Origin: Morganella sibonii | GTDB lineage: Bacteria; Pseudomonadota; Gammaproteobacteria; Enterobacterales; Enterobacteriaceae | Assembly: GCF_040560245.1 (NCBI RefSeq) | Contig: NZ_JAKMWP010000003.1 | Reading direction: 5' to 3' (one strand) | Length of the DNA stretch: 64,000 nucleotides | Shown: in pieces, positions 17,176 to 26,991 of the stretch | Layout of the letters: every line of letters begins with the position of its first letter | Position numbering within the stretch: the first letter of the stretch is position 1 | Notes under the pieces: generated by a model | Databases searched by the model: none | Seen by the model: the letters and a program-made list of their open reading frames with translations, nothing else | Told to the model about the DNA's origin: nothing | Translations under genes and position numbers: made by a program

Positions 17176-18567
17176 TTGGATAAAAAACTCAGTTTAACCG
17201 CGCTCACCGCTTTAGTGCTCAGTTCTATGGTCGGCGCCGGTGTGTTTAGTCTTCCGCAGAATATGGCCGAAGTTGCCAGTCCGGCTGCACTTATTATCGG
17301 CTGGTCAATTACCGGTGTCGGTATCCTCTTTCTTGCTTTTGCTCTGCTGCTGCTCTCCCGGCTGCGTCCGGATCTGGACGGCGGTATTTTTACCTATGCC
17401 AAAGATGGTTTCGGTGAACTGATCGGTTTCTGCTCAGCCTGGGGCTACTGGCTGTGTGCGGTGATCGCTAACGTCTCTTATCTGGTCATTGTATTTGCTG
17501 CGTTCAGCTTTTTTACCGATACCCCGGATAACATTATTTTCGGTGACGGAAATACCTGGCAGGCACTGATTGGGGAATCCATTCTGCTGTGGTTTGTCCA
17601 TTGTCTGGTTCTGCGCGGTGTACAAACTGCTGCCGGTATCAATAAGCTGGCGACATTCGCCAAACTGGTTCCGCTCGGCCTGTTTATCGTGCTGGCAGTG
17701 ATCGCGTTCCGCTGGGATACATTCCATCTTGATTTCACCGGTGTGGATCTTGGTGTTCCGGTGTGGCAGCAGGTGAAAGATACTATGCTGATCACGCTGT
17801 GGGTGTTTATCGGGATTGAAGGCGCTGTTGTGGTTTCCGCCCGTGCCCGCCGCCGTAAAGATGTTGGTCTGGCCACGATGATGGCGGTGATTTCCGCACT
17901 GACGATTTATATCCTGGTTACTCTGCTGTCAATGGGGGTTGTTGCCCGCCCGGAACTGGCAGAAATGCGCAATCCGTCGATGGCGACACTGATGGTGAGC
18001 CTGATTGGCGGCAGCGGTGAGATTATTATTGCAGCGGGTCTGATTATTTCTGTCTGCGGTGCTTACCTGAGCTGGACAATTATGGCCGCGGAAGTCCCGT
18101 TTATCGCTGCACTGCATGGCTCTTTCCCGTCACCGTTTAAAAAACAGAATGCGAATAATGCCCCCTCTTCATCTTTGTGGATGACCAATGGTGCGGTACA
18201 GCTTGCTCTGGTGCTGATCTGGCTCAGCGGCAGCAATTACAATACGCTGCTGACAATTGCTTCTGAAATGATTCTGGTGCCTTATTTCCTGGTCGGTGCA
18301 TTTCTGGTGAAAACCGCCCTGAAAATGAAGAAACCTGCACTGCTCGGCGTAGGCATGATCGCCGCACTGTATGGACTGTGGCTGATTTATGCATCCGGCA
18401 TTATCAATCTCATGCTGTCTGTTGTGCTCTATGCGCCGGGTATTCTGGTGTTCCTGTATGCACTTAAAAACCGTGAGATAAAAACCACACTGCATTTTAT
18501 CGAGTGGAGCATTATTGCTGCCCTGCTGATAGCCGCCGTTCCTGCGCTCTGGTATTTGGTGCGCTGA
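17176..18567 (+). CDS. arcD: arginine/ornithine antiporter (APA family)
   Basis: 463 residues with a TTG start preceded by GGGAAGG; no ATG fits. About 12 membrane segments. The start LSLTALTALVLSSMVGAGVFSLPQNMA is the APA family consensus, and FIGIEGAVVVSARARRRKDVG is typical of ArcD/YdgI. It should exchange arginine for ornithine (or related basic amino acids). It adjoins ydgH as in E. coli ydgI. No arginine deiminase genes are visible nearby. Confidence 0.9.
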   Translation: MDKKLSLTALTALVLSSMVGAGVFSLPQNMAEVASPAALIIGWSITGVGILFLAFALLLLSRLRPDLDGGIFTYAKDGFGELIGFCSAWGYWLCAVIANVSYLVIVFAAFSFFTDTPDNIIFGDGNTWQALIGESILLWFVHCLVLRGVQTAAGINKLATFAKLVPLGLFIVLAVIAFRWDTFHLDFTGVDLGVPVWQQVKDTMLITLWVFIGIEGAVVVSARARRRKDVGLATMMAVISALTIYILVTLLSMGVVARPELAEMRNPSMATLMVSLIGGSGEIIIAAGLIISVCGAYLSWTIMAAEVPFIAALHGSFPSPFKKQNANNAPSSSLWMTNGAVQLALVLIWLSGSNYNTLLTIASEMILVPYFLVGAFLVKTALKMKKPALLGVGMIAALYGLWLIYASGIINLMLSVVLYAPGILVFLYALKNREIKTTLHFIEWSIIAALLIAAVPALWYLVR

Positions 18568-18583
18568 AACCGTGAAAACAGGA

Positions 18584-18606
18584 GCCGGTCACAGACCGGC
18601 TTTTTT
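18584..18606 (+). terminator. arcD terminator
   Basis: GCCGGTC / GACCGGC stem with an ACA loop followed by six T. Confidence 0.92.
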
Positions 18607-18734
18607 GTCTCCTCTCCTCCTCCGTATCCCGCCAATGCTTTCTGCAGAACAAAGACAACGCTGATGCTTCCTGCGGCGCATCTGTAATAAAAACACCTTG
18701 TATGTTGTAACTAAATAGGGGTGGATATACGATA

Positions 18735-18768
18735 AATAAAAAGAAAACGGGCGATGATATGCCCGTTT
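18735..18768 (-). terminator. hrpA terminator
   Basis: On the minus strand an AAACGGGC / GCCCGTTT stem with an 8-nt loop is followed by TTCTTTTTATTT, 55 bp after the hrpA stop. Confidence 0.8.
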
Positions 18769-18823
18769 ATTACTATAACCATCAATACTGGATAAATAAA
18801 CAGTATACCGTAAAAACGGCACT

Positions 18824-21800
18824 TTACCCGCTGATTTGTTCCATTGCCTGAATAATCCGCTTATCTGAAACCGGATACGGCGTACCCAGTTGCTGGGCAA
18901 ACAGACTGATGCGCAGCTCTTCGATCATCCAGCGTACGGCCTCTGCTTCCGGTCTGCGTTTCTCCACCGGCGACAGCTTGCCCTGCCACTGTTTCCACAG
19001 ATTCTGAACATGCTCAATTTTACTCATGTTCGCCCTGTCGCGGTTAACATCAGACACCAGTTTTTCGATACGCCGCTCTATCCCCTGTAAGTAGCGCAGG
19101 ATATCCGGCAGGCGCTGCCAGCCGTGGGCGGTAACAAAGCCCGGGAAGACCAGCCCGCTCATCTGTGCCTTGATATCAGAGAGTGCAAATGCCATCTGCA
19201 TATCTATCCGCCCTTTCAGGCGTTTGCTGATAGCAAATGTGGTAGTCAGAATCTGCTCCACCAGCTTCGCAATACCGGCAACCGTTTCATTCAGCTCTGC
19301 CCGGACAAATTCCTGTAACTGTGCGAATTTATCCTCCTGCCAGACCACACCACCGTATTGCGCTATCAGTTTATCGATACCACAGGCGATACAGTCATCG
19401 ATCAGATCCAGCACTTTACCGTACGGGTTAAAATACAGCCCCAGTTTGGCTTTGTTCGGCAATTTTTCATGCAGATATTTGATCGGTGACGGAATGTTCA
19501 GCAGCAGTAAACGCCGCGTTCCCGCCTGCATCGCCAGCTGCTGTTCAAATTCCGTTTCAAAGACCTTAATGCCGACACTCTGTTTTTCATCCACCAGCGC
19601 CGGGTAGGCTTTTACCGCATAACCACCGCGCTTTTGTTCGTAACAGCCGGGGATATCACCGAAACGCCAGATATGCGCACCGCTTTGTTCGATACCGTCA
19701 TCCACCACATCAGATAACGTCTGCTGCACCTGTTCTTTCAGGCTCAGTTTCAGTGCCTCAAGATCATAACCTTCCGCCAGTTTTTTCTGTTTATCTCCCG
19801 TGATACGGAAAGTCATTTTCAGATGTGACGGAATTTGCTCCAACTGCCAGGATTCGCGATCAACGGTCACACCGGTCATACGGCGCAGTTCCCGTTCCAG
19901 GGCATCCAGTAATGCGCCCTGCGGCTCAGGTACCCGCTCCATAAATGCTCCCGCATAGTTCGGCGCAGGCACAAAATTACGGCGTACCGGTTTCGGCAGA
20001 GATTTGATGAGTGCGATAACCAACTCTTCACGCAGTCCCGGAATTTGCCAGTCAAATCCTTCCGGGCTGACCTGATTAAGTACCGGCAGCGGGATGTGTA
20101 CGGTCACGCCATCCGCTTCCGTTCCCGGCTCAAACTGATAGCTCAGACGGAATTTCAGATCCCCCTGATACCAGTAGTTCGGATAATCCTGCGCGGTCAC
20201 CTGGTTCGCATCAGAGCGGATCAGCATATTTTTCTCATAATTGAGAAAATCCGGTTTCTGTAACCGTTCCCGCTTCCACCAGTTATCAAAGTGCTGTGAC
20301 GAGATAATATCCGGCGGCAGACGGGTATCGTAGAAACTGAACAATGTTTCGTCATCCACGAGGATATCGCGGCGCCGGGATTTGTGTTCCAGCTCCTCCA
20401 CTTCGTTGCGCAGTGTCTGGTTTTCCCGGAAGAAAGCATGGCGGGTCTGCCAGTCACCTTCCACCAGTGCATGACGGATAAAGAGTTCGCGGCACAACAC
20501 CGGGTCGATATTGCCGTAATTGACCGGACGTCCTGCCACCACCGGCAGCCCGTACAGCGTGACTTTTTCTGTCGCCATCACCGCGCCCTGTGATTTCTCC
20601 CAGTGCGGTTCGCTGTAGTGGTATTTCACCAGATGCGGCGCCAGCGGCTCTATCCATTCCGGTTCAATTTTGGCGGCAATACGCCCCCATAACCGGCTGG
20701 TTTCGACCAGTTCCGCCACCATCACCCATTTCGGCGGTTTCTTAAATAATCCGGAGCCCGGAAAGACAGAGAAACGTGCATTACGCGCCCCTGTGAACTC
20801 CTGTTTTTCCGTGTCTTTCTGCCCGATATGAGATAGCAGACCACTCAAAAGTGACAGATGCACGCTGCGGTAATCCGCCGGTTCGCTGTTAACCGGTATT
20901 CCCTGCTCTTTTACCACCTGACGCAGCTGGGTATACACATCCTGCCATTCACGGATACGCAGATAGTTAAGGAATTCCTGACGACACTGTTTACGCAGCT
21001 GAGAGTTAGACAACACCTTCTGCTGCTCTTTCAGGTAGTTCCACAAATTCACAAAAGCAATAAAGTCGGATTCTTTATCCGCAAAGCGGCGGTGTTTCTC
21101 ATCAGAAGCCTGTTGTTTCTCCATCGGACGCTCACGCGGATCCTGGATAGAGAGCGCCGCGGCGATCACCATGGTTTCACGCACCGCACCATGATTACGG
21201 GCTTCCAGTACCATCCGTGCCAGACGCGGGTCAATCGGCAGTTTTGCCAGCTGACGCCCGGTTTGTGTCAGATGATAATGCCCTTCCGCGGAGGTTTTAC
21301 CGTCGATAGCACCCAGTTCTTCCAGCAGTTTTACACCATCCTGGATATTGCGTTTATCCGGCGCTTCCACAAACGGGAAAGCAGCGATATCGCCCAGCCC
21401 GATCGCCGTCATTTGCAGAATAACGGAAGCCAGGTTGGTACGCAGAATTTCCGGGTCGGTAAATTCCGGCCGTGACAGAAAATCATCTTCAGAATAGAGG
21501 CGGATGCAGATCCCGTCAGAAACACGTCCGCAGCGCCCTTTCCGCTGATTTGCCGATGCCTGAGAAATCGGCTCTATCGGCAGACGCTGAACTTTTGTCC
21601 GGTAGCTGTAACGGCTGATACGGGCAAAACCGGTATCAATCACATATTTGATACCGGGAACCGTCAGTGAGGTTTCCGCCACGTTGGTGGCCAGCACGAT
21701 ACGGCGGCCGGTGTGCGGCTGAAAAATCCGGTTCTGCTCACTGTTGGAAAGACGGGCGAACAGCGGTAATACCTCGGTATGGCGTAAATCAGCTTTATTC

Positions 21801-22795
21801 AGGGCATCGGCGGTTTCACGGATTTCCCGCTCCCCGCTCATAAAGATAAGGATATCCCCGGCGCTTTCACGTCCCAGCTCATGTACCGCATCCAGAATGC
21901 CCTGTGTCAGATCGCGATCAGTATCGTTCTCTTCCCCCATGACCGGACGATAACGGACTTCCACCGGATAGGTACGTCCGGAGACTTCAATAATCGGTGC
22001 ATTACCGAAATGACGGGAGAATCGTTCCGGATCAATGGTTGCTGACGTAATGATCACTTTCAGATCCGGACGTTTCGGCAGCAGCTGACGCAGATACCCC
22101 AGGATAAAATCGATATTCAGGCTGCGTTCATGCGCTTCATCGATGATGATGGTGTCATATTGCAGCAGCAGCTTATCCTGCTGTAATTCAGCCAGCAGAA
22201 TACCGTCCGTCATCAGCTTAATCAGTGAATTATCACCGACCTGATCACTGAAACGGACTTTATAGCCCACGGCACCGCCAAGGGGAACTTTCAGTTCATC
22301 CGCGATACGGGAAGCCACGGTTCTTGCTGCCAGGCGGCGCGGCTGGGTGTGACCGATAAATCCGGTAATACCGCGCCCGAGCTCCAGACAGATTTTCGGG
22401 ATCTGCGTGGTTTTCCCGGAACCGGTTTCCCCTGCGATGATCACTACCTGATGGTCGCGGATCGCGTTATAAATGGCCTCACGCTTCTGTGAAACCGGCA
22501 GATTGTCCGGATACGTAATCTCCGGCCGGTTAGCAATACGCAGCTCAGTCCGGCTGATACCACGCAGCATCTCATCCTGTAATCCCGCCAGTACCTTCTG
22601 CTGAGATTCCGGGTTGCGGATCTTCGCCACACCCGCCAGCCGTTTACGGAACTGGTGCTGCTCCCGCAGCGATAAATGGGGGATTAATTGTTTTAATTCA
22701 TTAAGAAGGGAATTCACCTTGCTGTCCTTCTGATAGGTAATAGATTGCCGTCGGTACGGTTTGACTTTTTGTGCGGCGGGTTTCCCCTTTATCAT
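18824..22795 (-). CDS. hrpA: ATP-dependent RNA helicase HrpA
   Basis: 1323 residues from ATG 22795; a GTG at 22822 in frame is an alternative. The DEAH-box helicase core has GETGSGKTTQIPK, IIIDEAHERSLN, ITSATIDPERFSRHF and QRKGRCGRVSDG, followed by the HA2 region and the long HrpA-specific C-terminal domain ending YPVSDKRIIQAMEQISG, nearly identical to E. coli. HrpA helps resolve stalled ribosome/mRNA complexes in the cytoplasm. It is transcribed alone, convergent with arcD and divergent from azoR. Confidence 0.96.
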   Translation of the reverse strand: MIKGKPAAQKVKPYRRQSITYQKDSKVNSLLNELKQLIPHLSLREQHQFRKRLAGVAKIRNPESQQKVLAGLQDEMLRGISRTELRIANRPEITYPDNLPVSQKREAIYNAIRDHQVVIIAGETGSGKTTQIPKICLELGRGITGFIGHTQPRRLAARTVASRIADELKVPLGGAVGYKVRFSDQVGDNSLIKLMTDGILLAELQQDKLLLQYDTIIIDEAHERSLNIDFILGYLRQLLPKRPDLKVIITSATIDPERFSRHFGNAPIIEVSGRTYPVEVRYRPVMGEENDTDRDLTQGILDAVHELGRESAGDILIFMSGEREIRETADALNKADLRHTEVLPLFARLSNSEQNRIFQPHTGRRIVLATNVAETSLTVPGIKYVIDTGFARISRYSYRTKVQRLPIEPISQASANQRKGRCGRVSDGICIRLYSEDDFLSRPEFTDPEILRTNLASVILQMTAIGLGDIAAFPFVEAPDKRNIQDGVKLLEELGAIDGKTSAEGHYHLTQTGRQLAKLPIDPRLARMVLEARNHGAVRETMVIAAALSIQDPRERPMEKQQASDEKHRRFADKESDFIAFVNLWNYLKEQQKVLSNSQLRKQCRQEFLNYLRIREWQDVYTQLRQVVKEQGIPVNSEPADYRSVHLSLLSGLLSHIGQKDTEKQEFTGARNARFSVFPGSGLFKKPPKWVMVAELVETSRLWGRIAAKIEPEWIEPLAPHLVKYHYSEPHWEKSQGAVMATEKVTLYGLPVVAGRPVNYGNIDPVLCRELFIRHALVEGDWQTRHAFFRENQTLRNEVEELEHKSRRRDILVDDETLFSFYDTRLPPDIISSQHFDNWWKRERLQKPDFLNYEKNMLIRSDANQVTAQDYPNYWYQGDLKFRLSYQFEPGTEADGVTVHIPLPVLNQVSPEGFDWQIPGLREELVIALIKSLPKPVRRNFVPAPNYAGAFMERVPEPQGALLDALERELRRMTGVTVDRESWQLEQIPSHLKMTFRITGDKQKKLAEGYDLEALKLSLKEQVQQTLSDVVDDGIEQSGAHIWRFGDIPGCYEQKRGGYAVKAYPALVDEKQSVGIKVFETEFEQQLAMQAGTRRLLLLNIPSPIKYLHEKLPNKAKLGLYFNPYGKVLDLIDDCIACGIDKLIAQYGGVVWQEDKFAQLQEFVRAELNETVAGIAKLVEQILTTTFAISKRLKGRIDMQMAFALSDIKAQMSGLVFPGFVTAHGWQRLPDILRYLQGIERRIEKLVSDVNRDRANMSKIEHVQNLWKQWQGKLSPVEKRRPEAEAVRWMIEELRISLFAQQLGTPYPVSDKRIIQAMEQISG

Positions 22796-22981
22796 TGTTA
22801 TCCCGTTTTCGGAGTAACACACACCGCCCGTCTTTATTAAACTTGCCGCATCCGGACATTGTCAGATTTTTTGATGCTATGCGCCGAATTTATCCGCTGT
22901 TCTTTATACAGCGGTTTTCTTACACTATTCACGTAATAAATCACGTAATAAATAAGCTGAATCACAATAACAAGGTTTACT

Positions 22982-23587
22982 ATGCAAAAAGTTCTCGTTC
23001 TGAAATCCAGTATTCTTGCGGACTACTCTCACACCAACAAAATGGCGGATTATTTTATCGGACAATGGCGGAAAAATCATGCAGATGATGCGATCACTGT
23101 CCGTGACCTGAGTGCTGAGCCGGTGCCGGTTCTGGATAATGAAATTGTTTCCGGCATGCATGCACCGGCAGGCGGAACCTTAACACAGCGTCAGCTGTCT
23201 GCAAATGCGTTACAGACTGAACTGATTGATGAGCTTTTTGCACATGACGTTATCGTATTCACCGCACCAATGTATAACTTCACCGTACCGACACAAATGA
23301 AAACTTATCTGGATTTCATCGCCTCTGCCGGTAAAACGTTCCGTTATACCGAAAACGGTGCCGAAGGTCTGGTGAAAGGTAAGCGGGCGATTGTCCTGAC
23401 TGCCCGCGGCGGCTTCCACCGTGATCTGACTTCTGACCTGATTGTGCCGTTTATGAAACAGTTCCTGGGTTTTATCGGTATCAGTGATATTGAGTTTATT
23501 TATGCCGAGGGTGTCTCGATGGGTGAGGATTTTGCCGAAAAAGCACAGCAGAATGCCCGTCAGTGTGTTGAAGCACTTTCCGCATAA
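22982..23587 (+). CDS. azoR: FMN-dependent NADH-azoreductase
   Basis: 201 residues, flavodoxin-like fold. LVLKSSILADYSHTNKMADY binds the FMN phosphate, APMYNFTVPTQMKTYLD is the flavin loop, and TARGG appears near residue 140. It reduces azo compounds and quinones with NADH in the cytoplasm. Close to hrpA as in E. coli (divergent). ATG follows a weak AAGG. Confidence 0.95.
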   Translation: MQKVLVLKSSILADYSHTNKMADYFIGQWRKNHADDAITVRDLSAEPVPVLDNEIVSGMHAPAGGTLTQRQLSANALQTELIDELFAHDVIVFTAPMYNFTVPTQMKTYLDFIASAGKTFRYTENGAEGLVKGKRAIVLTARGGFHRDLTSDLIVPFMKQFLGFIGISDIEFIYAEGVSMGEDFAEKAQQNARQCVEALSA

Positions 23588-23638
23588 CCGGATAACAACA
23601 TAAAAACAGGCTGTATCATCATTAATCATCCTTGTTCC

Positions 23639-23665
23639 GCGCCGGGTCATCCGGCGCTTTTTTTT
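23639..23665 (+). terminator. azoR terminator
   Basis: GCGCCGG / CCGGCGC stem with a 5-nt loop and eight T. It lies immediately before the end of ydbL on the other strand. Confidence 0.92.
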
Positions 23666-23672
23666 ACATCCG

Positions 23673-24011
23673 TTACTCTTTCTTCAGCCATTTACCGTTG
23701 ATACCGAGCACATATTCTCCCTGCGGCGCACGGGCCACCAGTTTCTGACCGGCGATTTTTGCCACTTCTTCAGCCTTCATCCGGTTAGTTTGTGCCAGCT
23801 CTGTGTATTTTTGTGTCCGTGCCGTATTAATCTCTTTCACCAGACCACTGACATCCTGCCGTGACGACGCCTGCTCCACTGCTGCGATATAACCGCTGAA
23901 TGTTTCCCCCACCAGCCCCTGCTGTTTGGCTTCATCCAGTGTCAGCGCAAACGCTGAGGTGCTGATCAGTAATGTCAGTGCGGCCAGCCCGCCGTTAATG
24001 AATTTACGCAT
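23673..24011 (-). CDS. ydbL: YdbL family periplasmic protein (DUF1318)
   Basis: 112 residues. A signal peptide MRKFINGGLAALTLLISTSAFA is followed by LTLDEAKQQGLVGETFSGYIAAV, the DUF1318 hallmark, and a C-terminal YVLGINGKWLKK. In E. coli, YdbL works with YdbH and YnbE, apparently helping form the YdbH-YnbE bridge that links inner and outer membranes. Last gene of the three-gene operon, 8 bp after ynbE. Confidence 0.93.
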   Translation of the reverse strand: MRKFINGGLAALTLLISTSAFALTLDEAKQQGLVGETFSGYIAAVEQASSRQDVSGLVKEINTARTQKYTELAQTNRMKAEEVAKIAGQKLVARAPQGEYVLGINGKWLKKE

Positions 24012-24019
24012 TATTCACC

Positions 24020-24211
24020 TCAAAATATCGCTGAGTTATTTTTCAGCAAATCTTCAACCTGACGGTCAATTTTGACATTAATTTCATGTTCAATTTTGAC
24101 GTTCATATTGATATCGATGGGTTTATCCGGTGTCGCAACCTCCACCCGGAGACACCCGTTAAGTGCGATAATCATCAGCGGTAATACCGCACCTGCTATC
24201 CATTTTTTCAT
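24020..24211 (-). CDS. ynbE: YnbE family outer-membrane lipoprotein
   Basis: 63 residues from ATG 24211; the longer frame upstream lies inside ydbH. MKKWIAGAVLPLMIIALNGC is a lipoprotein signal with C20 as the lipidated residue. The rest (VEVATPDKPIDINMNVKIEHE, then a short helix) is the YnbE pattern, whose strands extend the beta-groove of YdbH. ATGA overlap with the ydbH stop indicates translational coupling. Confidence 0.93.
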   Translation of the reverse strand: MKKWIAGAVLPLMIIALNGCLRVEVATPDKPIDINMNVKIEHEINVKIDRQVEDLLKNNSAIF

Positions 24212-26838
24212 TCTGACTCCGTCGGATATGACTCCTGATTCTGTGAAATACTCTTTTCCAGCCAGGCTTCCAGATTGCTGCCGAAACGCAGACTGCGCCA
24301 TAGCTGAAACACATTTTCCTCATGCCGGTAATTCAGGTTTACCGCCCGCCGCGCATCCAGTACCGGATTATACCCGGAAACCACCGATGACATTGTCAGT
24401 ACCCCCAGGTTGGTCAGATTAACATCCGTCCGCACCCGTTTCATCACCAGATAATCCAGCCAGTTAATGGCGGTGCCTGCTGAAATATTGTTTTCACTGA
24501 CCGATTCAACAAACTGATTATCCAGATTGAGGGTCAGCGGTTCGTCGTTTTCCACCCAGCCGTTATGCACAATCCACTGCGGATTATCAATATAAAACGG
24601 CAATTCCCCGCTGATACTGCCCTCAAGGGAAAACTGTGTCACCTTCAGGGTATTGATCAGCGGCCCGGTATTCAGTTTATCCAGCTTTATCACCGCCGCG
24701 GTTTTCTGCGGAATAGTCAGCGACGGCATAGTGACCTGCCCGCCCAGCACATCCAGACTGACACCGGACAGTTCCAGCGGATAAGCATCATCGTACGGAT
24801 AATAACCCTGAAGATCCGCTTTAATACCGGTCACTTCAAACAGGTTATTCACCCGCGCAATACGCAGCATCACCGGGGTTTTGCTGCCGAGCTGCCAGCG
24901 GCTGTCCGCCAGACGCCACGGCAGTACAAAATCCACACCATCCACTTCGCCGTCTTTCAGCCACATCCCCGCCTGTTTGACCACCCAGTGCCCGCCGGCC
25001 ACAAACCCCTGACCCGGTGCGGCGGAATACGCTGCCTGAGCATAGAACACACCGTTACGCAGAGTGATTCCCAGATCGGCCGGGATCAGCGTCTGAAATG
25101 CCCGCATATCCTGTTCCGGCCAGCGTGCCTCGCCACGCAGACGGACGCCGTCCCAGCGGCTCCAATACTGTATCGGCCCGATATTTTTTCCGGCTGACAG
25201 TGTTCCTTTAACTGAAAAATCGCGGGGATCACGGCCATCCAGCGCCATATCGAAAGTGGCAGAAGGCAGATAACTGCTGTCCACACGGATTTTACGCGTG
25301 GTCAGCTGTACTTTACCCGACAGTTTCTGTTTCCCCTCTGTCCGGGTCCAGACCAGCGGGGACAACAGTGTCAGCGCCGGCGTATCCATCGACATCATAC
25401 CGTAGCGGATACCGCTGAATCCCGTATTCAGCTTTCTGATACGGATTTCCTCGTCCAGCCAGGAGCCCGCACCGGAGAATGTCCAGTCCGCATTCAGCGG
25501 TTTCATCCGGCCTTTTCCCCTGATTTGCCAGTACCAGCGCCCGTTATCCGGTAAAAATTCCCGCGCCTGACCTTTCATCTGAAAACGGTAACGTCCCAGT
25601 TCCGGATTATTTACCGTCACAATGGCATCCAGCGGCCCGGAGATCCCTTTCTGTGACAACGAGGTTCCCGCCAGCGGCAGGCGCAGCTCTTCCACCAGAA
25701 AATCCGGGCTGAGCTGCCCGCGGGCCCGTACCAGAGCCCCGGAACGTAACCGGATCACCGGATCGGCGATCGTACCGGTCAGTACTGCCGGAACACGCCC
25801 GGCCGCCCACATATCATTGTGATTGACCCGCCCGGCCAGTTCGAAAGGAACCGTAAACTCAGCCAGCGGCAGCGGTGTTTCCGGTAATTGCAGTACCATC
25901 GTGCCTTTACCGCGTGCACCCTGCGTGGTGACCGCAATCCGGGCACTCAGCCGCATATCTGCCGGTGGCGCCAGCCAGTTTTTCAGCTCCGCGCTGAGCG
26001 TTCCCCGCAGCGGTTGTTCCCATTCATCCCAGCGCCACTCTCCGTTTTTAATCAGAAGGCTGTCTGCGGCAGCTTCCCAGGGAACATTCAGCAGCACGTC
26101 CTGTGACCCGGCTTCACGCAGCGTCAGCGTACCCTGCCGCCCCTGCCAGTCAAAAGTCACAGCCAGCGGCTGCGGCCGGGCGGTCGTATCAACGGCAGCC
26201 TGTAACGTTCCTTTCTCCGGCAGAGAGGCGGTATTCAGCGGCAGTGTCAGCGCGCCGCTGAGCGCAAATTTTTCATCACCGATCACCGCATTTAATTGCG
26301 ACAGGGTTACATTCAGCTCAGGATCAATCGTCAGTTCTGCCTGAATATTCTCTCCCTGATAACTCAGATGCTGCCCGCGTCCGGGTGTGGTTGTCAGGCT
26401 CAGTTTCCCCTGATACGCCTGCCAGGGAGCCGGAATGACTTTACCGGCGGTCAGTGTCACCGGCGGTAATTGCGACAGCAGAGCGCCAATATCAACCGGT
26501 GTGCTGTTTGTTTCTTCCGGCACAGAAGGTAATTTCTGAATACAGTCCGCATCACTGGTCACTGAACCGGCATCAATCAGCCAGCGGCCGCCGCGCTGAT
26601 AATGAAGCGACAGGTTTTCTCCGCCCGCCAGCCTGCACGTATTACTGCCGATAGCTGCTTCTTCTATATAGAGACCGCCTGCACGGATTTTTGGCTGAGA
26701 AAGTGACAGCGTCACGCCGTCCGGTAACGAGGACTTCACCACGGCGGGCAGCCAGCGCGGAATAGTCAGCCAGGCGGCAGAGAGGATAATGATCAGCAGA
26801 ACAAGCAGTACCACCAGCACTTTCAGTAATTTTTTCAT
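24208..26838 (-). CDS. ydbH: YdbH, AsmA-like intermembrane bridge protein
   Basis: 876 residues. One N-terminal membrane helix (residues 5-26, LKVLVVLLVLLIIILSAAWL) is followed by a long, beta-rich periplasmic part typical of AsmA/TamB-like proteins (repeated strands with alternating hydrophobic residues) and a C-terminal segment containing VLDARRAVNLNYRHEENVFQLW. It is thought to form a groove carrying phospholipids to the outer membrane, partly redundant with TamB and YhdP. First gene of ydbH-ynbE-ydbL. Confidence 0.93.
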   Translation of the reverse strand: MKKLLKVLVVLLVLLIIILSAAWLTIPRWLPAVVKSSLPDGVTLSLSQPKIRAGGLYIEEAAIGSNTCRLAGGENLSLHYQRGGRWLIDAGSVTSDADCIQKLPSVPEETNSTPVDIGALLSQLPPVTLTAGKVIPAPWQAYQGKLSLTTTPGRGQHLSYQGENIQAELTIDPELNVTLSQLNAVIGDEKFALSGALTLPLNTASLPEKGTLQAAVDTTARPQPLAVTFDWQGRQGTLTLREAGSQDVLLNVPWEAAADSLLIKNGEWRWDEWEQPLRGTLSAELKNWLAPPADMRLSARIAVTTQGARGKGTMVLQLPETPLPLAEFTVPFELAGRVNHNDMWAAGRVPAVLTGTIADPVIRLRSGALVRARGQLSPDFLVEELRLPLAGTSLSQKGISGPLDAIVTVNNPELGRYRFQMKGQAREFLPDNGRWYWQIRGKGRMKPLNADWTFSGAGSWLDEEIRIRKLNTGFSGIRYGMMSMDTPALTLLSPLVWTRTEGKQKLSGKVQLTTRKIRVDSSYLPSATFDMALDGRDPRDFSVKGTLSAGKNIGPIQYWSRWDGVRLRGEARWPEQDMRAFQTLIPADLGITLRNGVFYAQAAYSAAPGQGFVAGGHWVVKQAGMWLKDGEVDGVDFVLPWRLADSRWQLGSKTPVMLRIARVNNLFEVTGIKADLQGYYPYDDAYPLELSGVSLDVLGGQVTMPSLTIPQKTAAVIKLDKLNTGPLINTLKVTQFSLEGSISGELPFYIDNPQWIVHNGWVENDEPLTLNLDNQFVESVSENNISAGTAINWLDYLVMKRVRTDVNLTNLGVLTMSSVVSGYNPVLDARRAVNLNYRHEENVFQLWRSLRFGSNLEAWLEKSISQNQESYPTESE

Positions 26839-26991
26839 AGACCTCAGAGGTGCAGTTCTCCGGTTACAGTGACATCAACTAAGCGTTATACTGTAGTCAG
26901 TAAATTTCAACCCTTTCTGAACACAGGTTCACCCTATTTTGTCAGGGCTATCCGGTTTAGTGTAGCGATTTATTTTAGCAGAGGAACTCCG